From: Candidatus Sulfotelmatobacter sp.
GTDB lineage: Bacteria; Eisenbacteria; RBG-16-71-46
Direction: 5' to 3'
Length of the DNA stretch: 55,888 bases
NCBI GenBank assembly: GCA_035498555.1
Contig: DATKAB010000021.1
Span: 1-55,888 of the forward strand
Positions 33,693 to 41,055 of this stretch are shown here, in pieces (the first letter of the stretch is position 1; each line of letters begins with the position of its first letter). The position numbers and the translations under genes are program-made. Below the pieces are notes generated by a model. It was not told the DNA's origin and made no database searches. It saw only the letters and a list, made by a program, of their open reading frames with translations.

Positions 33693-34720
33693 CAGAGCCG
33701 CGGCGCCGGCGGCACGGGCGCCATGCGCAGGCCGTTCCACATGCCCGCGCCGTAGCTGGTGTGCAGGATCACGATCACCCAGGGCAGTCGAAGCAGGCGA
33801 TCGGGCGCGAGTCGCCCGCGCATCGCAAGCGTCGCCACCAGCAGAAACAGCGCGTACATCGCGAGCAGGATCAGAAACGCGACACGGCCGATCGGCGAGA
33901 ACAGCGCCGCGATCGCGCCCGCCACCAGCGCCAGCACCAGCAGCGCCGGCGCCAGATGCCGCGGCCGCAGCGAGTCGGGATAATTGCGCACGAAGCGACC
34001 CTTCCAGATGCCGTACTGCCAGTACTGGCGCGCGAGTCCGGTGAGCGATGGCCGCACGTGGTACACCGCCCGCAGCGACGGCAGCAGCAGGATCCGCCCG
34101 CCCGAGGCGCGCAGGCGGTAGTTCAATTCGTAATCCTGATGGCGAACCATGTGGGGATTGAAGAGCCCGATGCGTTCGAACACCCGCCGGCGAAACGCGC
34201 CGAACGGCACGGTGTCGGCGGGACGGGCCTCATCGCCCGAGGCGCCGGTGCGAAACCCGGAGTTGCCGATCCCGAACGGTGAGCTCATCGCCGCCGCGAT
34301 CGTCTCGCCGGTCGGCCCGTCGCCTACCGAGACCATCGCGCCGCCCACGCAGTCCGCGTCGCTGCGCAGCAGCTCCTCGACGCAGGCGCGAATGTAGTTC
34401 GAAGGCAGCGACGCGTGCCCGCCGAGCAGCAGGATCACCTCGCCGCGCGCACGGCGGATCGCGGCATTGGTGCCGGTGGGCATGATCCGCTCGGGATTGT
34501 CCACCAGCTCGACTCGGGCCCCGCTGCGGCTTCCCGAGGACGTCATGAATCCGCGCACGATGTCGCGCGTGCCGTCATCGGACATTCCGTCGGCCACCAG
34601 GATTTCGAGCCGATCGGCGGGATAGTCCTGGCTCGTCACCGCCTCGAGATTGCGGGCGATGAAGCCGGCCTCGTTGCGGACCGGCATGACCACCGAGACC
34701 AGCGGCAGTTCCTGAGTCAT
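33692..34720 (-). CDS. Family 2 glycosyltransferase, membrane-attached (ExoA-like)
   Basis: A 342-residue protein. The GT-A domain has VSVVMPVRNEAGFI, ILVADGMSDDGT (donor-binding DG), GGHASLPS at the DxD region, VPFGAFRRRVFERIG and HQDYELNYRLRASGG, as in succinoglycan ExoA-type enzymes. Two or three hydrophobic helices near the C-terminus (about 255-310) attach it to the membrane. ATG 34720 is preceded 7 bases upstream by TAGCAT and has no Shine-Dalgarno, suggesting a leaderless mRNA; ATG 34729 overlaps that box. Confidence 0.9.
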   Translation of the reverse strand: MTQELPLVSVVMPVRNEAGFIARNLEAVTSQDYPADRLEILVADGMSDDGTRDIVRGFMTSSGSRSGARVELVDNPERIMPTGTNAAIRRARGEVILLLGGHASLPSNYIRACVEELLRSDADCVGGAMVSVGDGPTGETIAAAMSSPFGIGNSGFRTGASGDEARPADTVPFGAFRRRVFERIGLFNPHMVRHQDYELNYRLRASGGRILLLPSLRAVYHVRPSLTGLARQYWQYGIWKGRFVRNYPDSLRPRHLAPALLVLALVAGAIAALFSPIGRVAFLILLAMYALFLLVATLAMRGRLAPDRLLRLPWVIVILHTSYGAGMWNGLRMAPVPPAPRL

Positions 34721-34727
34721 GAGCACC

Positions 34728-34733
34728 ATGCTA
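34728..34733 (-). promoter_or_regulatory. Leaderless-type -10 box for the GT2 glycosyltransferase
   Basis: TAGCAT on the minus strand is separated from ATG 34720 by 7 bases (GGTGCTC). It is the same arrangement as before the genes at 30914, 43880, 52861 and 52925. Confidence 0.4.
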
Positions 34734-34880
34734 GGGGCGGGGTGAATGGATGGCGGGGCACGCTAACCCGTGCGTCGTCCGGAACGCCAGCCCGGGGAAG
34801 GACGTGGTCGTCCGCCCCCGGGCGGCGATTGAGCCCCGGCATCCGCGTCCGTCGATCGCAGCGTTCTCGAGCCCCGCAGT

Positions 34881-35047
34881 CTGCTAAGTTTTGGGTGGTG
34901 CTCCGAAGATTGCAGTCGGCGGGAGGGCCGACGGTTGCGCCGCAAGCTCCTGGCCTGATTTTCCCTCAGGGTCGCCGGAACCTATGGAACGGCTTGGGCT
35001 TCTGCCGGCCAACCGCGATCTTCGGAGCATGACCTAAGTCTTGGCGG
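34881..35047 (+). promoter_or_regulatory. Long inverted-repeat, probably structured RNA leader upstream of the methyltransferase
   Basis: Arms 34881-34913 and 35015-35047 pair over 33 positions. The inner 15 (34899-34913 with 35015-35029) are perfect except one G-U. All six transition differences give G-U pairs if the + strand is transcribed, and only two positions are true mismatches. The enclosed 101 bases contain smaller hairpins (GTCGGC/GCCGAC at 34915-34932; CCTGA/TCAGG around 34954-34970). It ends 23 bases before GTG 35071. A near-identical 11-base direct repeat (CTAAGTyTTGG, 34884-34894 and 35034-35044) flanks the core. It resembles no riboswitch I can name; a MITE-like insertion is the alternative. 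Confidence 0.5.
34883..34890 (+). promoter_or_regulatory. Possible extended -10 box (TGCTAAGT) at the edge of the structured element
   Basis: TGCTAAGTT matches TGnTAnnnT. Transcription would start near 34897, so the RNA would begin GGTGGTGCTCC and its 5' end would pair with ACC at 35031-35034. It overlaps the left arm, so the match could also be chance. Confidence 0.3.
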
Positions 35048-35070
35048 TCTGCTCCAGCTCGGAGGTACGG

Positions 35071-36564
35071 GTGACATTGCCTTCCGTTTCCGGTCTCGAG
35101 GCGTTATCGGACGACTGGCTCGCGCGCTGGACCCGTGCGTTCGAGCGGCACTCGTTCGACTCGCGGACCTTCGACGCCATCGATCGCATCGCGCCGCTCG
35201 CCCTCTACGAAGCGCGCATTCCGGTGGTGCGCTGGCACCTCGAACGCCGCCGCGAGGCGCCGATCCGGCTCGCGCTGCTGTTCAACTTCGGCGGCAGCCT
35301 GCCTCGCGAAGAAGTCGAAGCGCTGCTCGGCGCCGAGCTGACCGGGAGGCTGCTCGACGCCGGAATTCTGAAGCTCAGCGAGACCGGAATCACGAGCCGG
35401 TTCCGGATCGAGCCGTTCTTCGGCCTGTGGATCGTCGCCGACGGCAGCGTGGGCGAGCCCGAGTCGGTGATGCCGCCCGGCCCCACCACCGAGCAGCTCG
35501 GCGAGATCCTGCCGGAGGCGATCGCCGGCTCGGTGTTCGAGGTGGCGTGCGGGCCGGGAGGGGTCGCGCTCCTCGCCGCGCGGCGTGGGGCGCGTCGCGT
35601 GCTGGGCACCGATCTCAGCGAGCGCGCGATAGCGATCGCGCGCTTCAACGCACGGCTCAATCGGCTGGAGGCGGAGTTCCGCGTCGGCGATCTCACCGCG
35701 CCCGCGGCGGGCGAGCGCTTCGACCTGGTGGTCGCACAGCCGCCCTACCTCTTCCATCCGCCCGACACCCCGGAGATCCTGTTCATGCACGGCGGCGAGC
35801 GCGGCGACACGCTGACCCTGCGCCTGATTCGCGAGCTGCCGGCGGTGATCGCACCCGGGGGTGAGGCACTGGTATTGTCCGACGTCTCCCTGCTCGCGGG
35901 CGAAGAGCTCGAGAGCTACGTTGCGGCACGACTCGGTCAGGTGCCGCTGCGCGTGCTGCTCCTCCACGCGGTAGGGCCGGAGCCGGACGTGCAGGCCATG
36001 TCCTACGCCTCGTACCAGACCGGCGGCGGGCTGGGGCCGCGCTACCTCGCGCTGGCCCGCGCCTATCTCACGCACCTCGAGAAGATCGGGATCACCCGCG
36101 TCCGGCAGGCGCTGTTCGTGGCGCGCCCGGTTTCGGATTCGGACGCCGCCTCGATCGCGATGGTCGCGGTGCGCAATCCGCGCGGCGCGACGCCCGTGGT
36201 GCGCGAGCGACTCTGGGCCGCCACCGAATGCGCGCGGGCAGCCGATCGCGCCCTCACCGCCCAGCGCATTCGCGTGGCGCCCGACGCCGAATGGGTGAGC
36301 CGCCGGACCCGGCCGGAGGGCGAACAGTCCGAGCATCGCGTGCGCTTTGGCGAGCGCTGGCCGGCGCTCGAGCAGATCGTGACCGACGAGGGGCTGGTGC
36401 TGGCCTCGCTGCTGGAGAATTCGCCCGACCTCGAGGCCGCCGTCCGCGGATACGCCGAGCGGTGCGACGCCACGCCCGACGAGGTGCGCGCGCCGGTGCT
36501 CGAGTACATTCGCGCCGGGCTCATGACCGGCATGCTGGTGATGGAGGATGACCATGGCGGTTGA
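35071..36564 (+). CDS. Class I SAM-dependent methyltransferase, PrmC/HemK-like catalytic motif
   Basis: A 497-residue soluble protein. An N-terminal helical/winged-helix-like region (about 1-120) precedes a Rossmann methyltransferase domain with FEVACGPGGVALLAA (motif I, about 156-170), VLGTDLSERA (motif II) and VAQPPYLF (222-229), an [ND/Q]PPY motif typical of N-methylation of amide or amino nitrogens. The C-terminal about 150 residues form an extra domain. This three-part layout resembles actinobacterial methyltransferases of unknown substrate. GTG 35071 is chosen because GGAGGT precedes it by 4 bases; an upstream start at 35041 lies in the inverted repeat. It overlaps the FMN oxidase gene by 11 bases. 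Confidence 0.82.
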   Translation: MTLPSVSGLEALSDDWLARWTRAFERHSFDSRTFDAIDRIAPLALYEARIPVVRWHLERRREAPIRLALLFNFGGSLPREEVEALLGAELTGRLLDAGILKLSETGITSRFRIEPFFGLWIVADGSVGEPESVMPPGPTTEQLGEILPEAIAGSVFEVACGPGGVALLAARRGARRVLGTDLSERAIAIARFNARLNRLEAEFRVGDLTAPAAGERFDLVVAQPPYLFHPPDTPEILFMHGGERGDTLTLRLIRELPAVIAPGGEALVLSDVSLLAGEELESYVAARLGQVPLRVLLLHAVGPEPDVQAMSYASYQTGGGLGPRYLALARAYLTHLEKIGITRVRQALFVARPVSDSDAASIAMVAVRNPRGATPVVRERLWAATECARAADRALTAQRIRVAPDAEWVSRRTRPEGEQSEHRVRFGERWPALEQIVTDEGLVLASLLENSPDLEAAVRGYAERCDATPDEVRAPVLEYIRAGLMTGMLVMEDDHGG

Positions 36565-37660
36565 TCGAATGAACGAGCAGGACCTGACCACGCTCGCGGC
36601 CCTTTCCGATTTCGAGGCGGCGGCGCGGGACCGGCTGCCGGCGATGGCGTGGGAGTACATCACCGGCGGCGCGGGCGACGAATCGACTCTGGGCCGGAAT
36701 CGCGCCGCGTTCGGCGACCTGCGGCTGAAGCCCCGCATCCTGCGCGACGTGAGCCGGATCGACACGCGGATCACGCTGTTCGGGCGCGAGCACCGGCTGC
36801 CGGTCCTGCTCGCGCCGACCGGCTACCAGCGGCTGTTCCACGCGCAGGGCGAGTGTGAGACCGCGCGCGGCGCGGACGCGGCCCAGGTCACGCTGGTGGT
36901 GAGTTCGGTCGCCAACACGCCGCTCGACGAGGTGGCCCGCGCCACCACGGCCAGGCTCTGGTACCAGATCTATTGCCAGCGCGATCGCGCCTGGACCGAG
37001 CAGCAGGTGCGCCTCGCCGAGCGTTCCGGTTACGAGGCGTTCGTGCTGACCGTCGATACGCCGGTCCTCGGCGCGCGACACCGCGAGAAACGCGTGCGCT
37101 TCCAGCTCCCCGCCGGGCTCGAGATGTCGAATTTCCCGCCGCTTCCCGGGGGGTACGGGCCCAACCAGCACCACGATCCGCACGACATCTACAACCCCTA
37201 CCTCGATCCCACGCTCACCTGGAAGGACTTCGAGTGGCTACGCTCGCTCACGCGACTGCCGGTGCTGGTGAAGGGGGTGCTCGCCGCCGAGGACGCGCGC
37301 CTCGCGGTCGAGCACGGCGCGGCGGGCGTCCTGGTTTCGAACCACGGCGGTCGCAATCTCGACACCGCCCCGGCCAGCATCGAAGCGCTGCCGGGCGTGG
37401 TGCGCGCGGTGGGCGGACGCATCCCGGTGCTGCTGGACGGCGGCGTGCGCCGCGGCACCGACGTGGTGAAGGCGCTCGCGCTGGGCGCGAGCGCGGTGCT
37501 GATCGGCCGGCCCTATCTGCACGGGCTCGCGGTCGCCGGCGCGAGCGGAGTGCAGCGCGTGGTCGAGCTGCTCGACCTCGAGTTCCGCGGCGCGATGGCG
37601 CTGATGGGGTTGACGTCGATCGCGGCGATCGGGCGCGACGCGCTCTGGGAAAGCGGATGA
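36554..37660 (+). CDS. FMN-dependent alpha-hydroxy acid oxidase/dehydrogenase
   Basis: A 368-residue TIM-barrel flavoenzyme that oxidises L-2-hydroxy acids such as lactate or glycolate. Key elements are YITGGAGDESTL, LLAPTGYQRLFH, LWYQIYCQRD, LTVDTPVLGARHREKR, the FMN-contacting VLVKGV lysine, the catalytic His in VSNHGGRNLD, PVLLDGGVRRGTDV and VLIGRPYLHG. Start ATG 36554 lies 6 bases after GGAGG; ATG 36548 directly abuts that site. Co-transcribed with the methyltransferase, which it overlaps by 11 bases. Whether electrons go to O2 or the respiratory chain is not predictable. Confidence 0.93.
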   Translation: MAVDRMNEQDLTTLAALSDFEAAARDRLPAMAWEYITGGAGDESTLGRNRAAFGDLRLKPRILRDVSRIDTRITLFGREHRLPVLLAPTGYQRLFHAQGECETARGADAAQVTLVVSSVANTPLDEVARATTARLWYQIYCQRDRAWTEQQVRLAERSGYEAFVLTVDTPVLGARHREKRVRFQLPAGLEMSNFPPLPGGYGPNQHHDPHDIYNPYLDPTLTWKDFEWLRSLTRLPVLVKGVLAAEDARLAVEHGAAGVLVSNHGGRNLDTAPASIEALPGVVRAVGGRIPVLLDGGVRRGTDVVKALALGASAVLIGRPYLHGLAVAGASGVQRVVELLDLEFRGAMALMGLTSIAAIGRDALWESG

Positions 37661-37664
37661 GCCC

Positions 37665-37689
37665 GGCGCGGCCGCGCGCCGGCCGCGCC
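37665..37689. terminator. GC hairpin between convergent genes
   Basis: A perfect 9-base inverted repeat (GGCGCGGCC / GGCCGCGCC) with a 7-base loop fills the 28-base gap between the FMN oxidase stop and the penicillin acylase stop. No T-tract is present on either side. Confidence 0.55.
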
Positions 37690-40073
37690 TAACGCGGCGT
37701 GAGCGTGAGCGTGTGGCTCGCCGCGCCGGGCACGAACGCCACGTAGCGGCCCGCCACCCAGTCGGCGAACTCGTCGGCGTAGTGGGCGGACAGGAAGTGC
37801 CCGCTCTGCCCGCCCGGCAGCGAAAAGCGGCCGGCGGCCGGATCCCCGATCTCGACCACCATCCGCATCGAGGCGCCGCTCGCCGGCCGCGTCACTCGCA
37901 CCACGCTCGAGCCGCCGGCGAGCTGAGCGTGCGGCATGTCGAGCCAGGGATCGAGATAGGGCACGGCCGCGCCCAGCGGATGGTTGATGCGGGCGCGATT
38001 GACGAGCCCCCAGGTGATGCGCTCGAGCGGCAGGCCGGGAACGCGCGCGCGCAGCTGATTCGCCGCCGAGTCGGCCGCGGCGCGCACCAGCGCGTCGTAG
38101 TCGGCGTAGCGCGGGTTCAGCAGGTTCATGGGCCGCTCGTCGAGCAGGCGGCGGATCACCTCGTCTTCCAGGCTCCACGAATAGTCGAATCGAGCATCGC
38201 GCGCGTGACACGGTGCGACGATCGGCGCCAGCAGCTCCTGATGGATCGCCACCCGAGCGAAGCGCAGGAAGGCGTGGGAGGCCGAGGTGGTGTCGGCGCG
38301 ATGCCTCCACGCATCGAGCAGGCGCCGCGCCGCGGCCAAATCGGTGTCGGCGCGGCAGGATTCGGGCGTGAGCGCGCGGTCGAGCGCCCGCGCCGCCGGC
38401 CCCACGACCGCGTCGTCGAGATCGTTCTGCAGCGCCTCCGCGCCGGCCACGTCCCAGTCGGAGCGTGACGCCAGCACGTCGTGGATGCGGCGTGCGCGCC
38501 ACGGCATCGCCGCCCCGGTGCCGACGCGCGCCCAGTTTCGGCCCCCGACGGTGCGCTGATTGGCGGTCCCGAGGAATCCCGCGGGCGGATCCTCCACACG
38601 CGGCATCGAGTCCTGCGGCCACCAGCCCCGCCAGCCACCCGCGGCGTCGCCCTCGCGCGGGCGGCGCGGATCGAAGCCTTCCCGGCGCGGCAGTCGCCCG
38701 ATGATGCGCCAGCCGATGTGCCGGGCGTCGGCGGCCACCACGTTCTGGGCGGGACCGGTGTAGCCGTCGAGCGCGGCGAACAGCTCGCGCAGATCACGCG
38801 AGCGGTCCTCGGCCGACAGGTCCATGCAGTACGAATCCGGGGCGATCCCGCCCCACTGCAGCGCCAGCCAGCCACCGTCGTCCGAGTGATCGATCACCGG
38901 GCCCCAGCGAGTCTCACGGACCTCGAGCGTCTCCGGTGGCGCGCCGCTCACGCGAATCACTTCGCGTCGCAAGCGAAACGCCTCGTCCCCGCCGGGGACG
39001 CGGTAGCGCGAACTGTCGGAACCCGCCGGACGCACGCGGACCCAGTCGAGGAAATCGCCTTCGAGATTGGTGAACCCCCAGGCCACGTCTCCGTTGCTCC
39101 CGATCACCACCCCGGGCAGCCCCGGAAGGCTCACCCCGATCACGTGGAGACCGGGCGCGAGCAGCCGCTGGCGTTGCCAGATCACCGGGACGCGGAGGCC
39201 GAGATGCGGATCGTTGCAGACGATCGGACGGTGATCCCGAGTGCGCGCTCCGGCGATCACCCAGTTGTTGCTGCCGAAGGCGGGCTCTCCGCGCATCGGA
39301 TCCGCCCGATCGGCGAACCCTCCGCCCCCCGGCGCGGCCAGAGCCGCGCGCGCTCCCGCTCCCGAGCGAAGATCGAATTGCGCGGAGGTCGGGGTCGGAG
39401 GCGGCTTCGGTGCGGGCTGGCCATCGAGCGCGACGTCGAACGGAGTGGACTCCGGGGTCAGGAAGTCCACCAGCACGCGGGGGAGGGTCGCATCCATGAC
39501 TTCGACCATGCGCTCGGTCTCTCCCGCGAACTGCAGGTCATCGAACATCGAGGCCAGCACCAGCATGCAGTCGCGCGGGCGCCAGGGCTCGCGCGGAATA
39601 CCCAGCACCAGGAACTCGGGCGGCGCGGGATGGTGAGCGTCCCAGGCGTTGATGCCGGCGGCATAGGCCTCGAGCCGCGCGCGGCGGTCGGAATCGAGCA
39701 TCGTCATCGCCGAATCCACCACCGCCGCGTACCCGAGGCGCCGCGCGTGGCGATCGGCGGGCAGGGCGCGCGGGCCGAAGATCTCCGCCAGCCGCCCGGC
39801 GGCGTTGCGGCGGATCAGCTCGATCTGAAAGCGCCGGTCGCGGGCGTGGACATAGCCCTGCGCGAAGGCCGCGTCGCGATCGGTGCCGGCGTGGATGGTC
39901 GGAACGCCGAGCGCGTCGTAGTCGATCGTCACCACGCCATCGAGGCCCGGGAGCCGGCGCTGTTCGTCGTCGGGAGGAAGCGTGCGCCGAATCAGGACGA
40001 TCGGTGTCGCCAGCAGCACGAGCAACAGCAGAAGAGCGAGCGCGAAGAAGCGAAGCCACCGGCGCCTGCGCAC
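37689..40073 (-). CDS. Penicillin acylase-family Ntn hydrolase
   Basis: A 794-residue exported amidohydrolase. An N-terminal signal anchor (RRRRWLRFFALALLLLLVLLATPIVLI) is followed by the alpha-chain region with TIHAGTDRDAAFAQGYVHARDR. A spacer comes next, then the autocatalytic site FGSNNWVIAG, where cleavage before Ser268 would expose the nucleophile. NDPHLGLRVP and GVSLPGLPGVVIGSNGDVAWGFTN belong to the beta chain. Relatives hydrolyse beta-lactam side chains or acyl-homoserine lactones; the natural substrate here is unknown. GTG 40073 lies 15 bases after the preceding hydrolase stop. It is last in a four-gene hydrolase operon. Confidence 0.92.
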   Translation of the reverse strand: MRRRRWLRFFALALLLLLVLLATPIVLIRRTLPPDDEQRRLPGLDGVVTIDYDALGVPTIHAGTDRDAAFAQGYVHARDRRFQIELIRRNAAGRLAEIFGPRALPADRHARRLGYAAVVDSAMTMLDSDRRARLEAYAAGINAWDAHHPAPPEFLVLGIPREPWRPRDCMLVLASMFDDLQFAGETERMVEVMDATLPRVLVDFLTPESTPFDVALDGQPAPKPPPTPTSAQFDLRSGAGARAALAAPGGGGFADRADPMRGEPAFGSNNWVIAGARTRDHRPIVCNDPHLGLRVPVIWQRQRLLAPGLHVIGVSLPGLPGVVIGSNGDVAWGFTNLEGDFLDWVRVRPAGSDSSRYRVPGGDEAFRLRREVIRVSGAPPETLEVRETRWGPVIDHSDDGGWLALQWGGIAPDSYCMDLSAEDRSRDLRELFAALDGYTGPAQNVVAADARHIGWRIIGRLPRREGFDPRRPREGDAAGGWRGWWPQDSMPRVEDPPAGFLGTANQRTVGGRNWARVGTGAAMPWRARRIHDVLASRSDWDVAGAEALQNDLDDAVVGPAARALDRALTPESCRADTDLAAARRLLDAWRHRADTTSASHAFLRFARVAIHQELLAPIVAPCHARDARFDYSWSLEDEVIRRLLDERPMNLLNPRYADYDALVRAAADSAANQLRARVPGLPLERITWGLVNRARINHPLGAAVPYLDPWLDMPHAQLAGGSSVVRVTRPASGASMRMVVEIGDPAAGRFSLPGGQSGHFLSAHYADEFADWVAGRYVAFVPGAASHTLTLTPR

Positions 40074-40088
40074 GACACGCGCCCCGCC

Positions 40089-41009
40089 TCAGTGGGCGAG
40101 GAAATCCTCGATCGCGGCCACGAACTTCTCCGGTTCCTCGAAATACGGAAGGTGCCCGCTCTTCTCGAACACCACGAACTTCGAGCCCGGGATCAGGTTG
40201 TGAATCTTCCAGGCGGTCGAGGGCGCGACGTTGATGTCGTAGCGGCCGGTCGCGACCAGGGTCGGAAATCTGTACTTCTTGAGCTCGGGCCCGAGGTCGT
40301 ACCGGGCGAGGTCGCCGTTCAGGGCCTGATTCACCGCCGGGTAGTAGTGGTAGCCATCGGCGTGCGACATGAACTCGTCCCGGTGCGCGGGATCGTAGAA
40401 CAGCAGCTGGAGGTACTCGTGAACGTCCTGGCGGGCCGCCTCGGTGTCGCCCAGCGCCTCGGCGAACTGGAACGCCTCCTGGCGCTCGAGCGCGTCGGGA
40501 AAGATGTACTTGAAGATGAACTCGGTGTCGCCCCACTTGGGCGCCGCCGAGTCGATGATCATCAGATGGGCGATGGCTTCCGGATGCCGCGCGGCGTAAG
40601 CCATCACCAGATACCCGCCCCACGAGTGTCCGAGCAGATCGATCTTCGGCGAGCCGAGCGAGGCGCGCACCGCCTCGAGGTCGGCGATCTGATCGGCGAG
40701 CGTGCACGACATGCCGGCCTTGTAGGCGGTGGAGCGTCCGGTGCCGCGCTGATCGTAGAAGATCACGCGGCGATGCTTCGCGAGCGTGTCCCAGGCGCTG
40801 GAGCAGTGCACGTACAGATGATCGAATCCCGGCCCGCCGTTCACCATGATCAGCGGCCGCGCGCCGCCCGCGCCGCGCGTCTCGACGAACAGCGAGACGT
40901 TGCCCGACTTGACGATCTTTCCGGTCTCGGCGGCCCGCGCGGAGGTACCACCCGACGTGAGACCGATTCCCAATGCGGCAAACGTCGCGAAAACGGCCCG
41001 GCACCTCAT
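40089..41009 (-). CDS. Exported alpha/beta hydrolase, proline iminopeptidase-like
   Basis: A 306-residue protein with a signal peptide (CRAVFATFAALGIGLTSGGTSARA). The oxyanion region is VNGGPGFDH (57-63). DQRGTGRST matches the proline iminopeptidase branch, the nucleophile elbow is GHSWGG (Ser129), and the Asp and His of the triad are in GRYDINVAP and SGHLPYFEEP. It probably removes N-terminal residues from peptides outside the cytoplasm. GAGGAG lies 6 bases before ATG 41009. It sits 46 bases after the S9 peptidase gene, in a peptidase/amidase operon. Confidence 0.9.
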   Translation of the reverse strand: MRCRAVFATFAALGIGLTSGGTSARAAETGKIVKSGNVSLFVETRGAGGARPLIMVNGGPGFDHLYVHCSSAWDTLAKHRRVIFYDQRGTGRSTAYKAGMSCTLADQIADLEAVRASLGSPKIDLLGHSWGGYLVMAYAARHPEAIAHLMIIDSAAPKWGDTEFIFKYIFPDALERQEAFQFAEALGDTEAARQDVHEYLQLLFYDPAHRDEFMSHADGYHYYPAVNQALNGDLARYDLGPELKKYRFPTLVATGRYDINVAPSTAWKIHNLIPGSKFVVFEKSGHLPYFEEPEKFVAAIEDFLAH

Positions 41010-41055
41010 CGTGTTCTCCTCGGCTGCGCCGGACCGCCTGCGCGGTCGGGCGCGA

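Larger units (their letters stand above)
34721..35070. other. Divergent intergenic region with a structured element
   Basis: This 350-base gap holds the leftward -10 box of the GT2 gene (34728-34733), about 145 featureless GC-rich bases, the inverted-repeat element (34881-35047) and the Shine-Dalgarno GGAGGT (35061-35066) of the methyltransferase. No small gene is convincing. Confidence 0.6.

Noticed and set aside
34881-35047. Identification as 6S RNA, SRP RNA, tmRNA, SAM, cobalamin, TPP or c-di-GMP riboswitch
   Set aside because: None of the conserved core sequences of these RNAs could be found in the element, so it is left unnamed.
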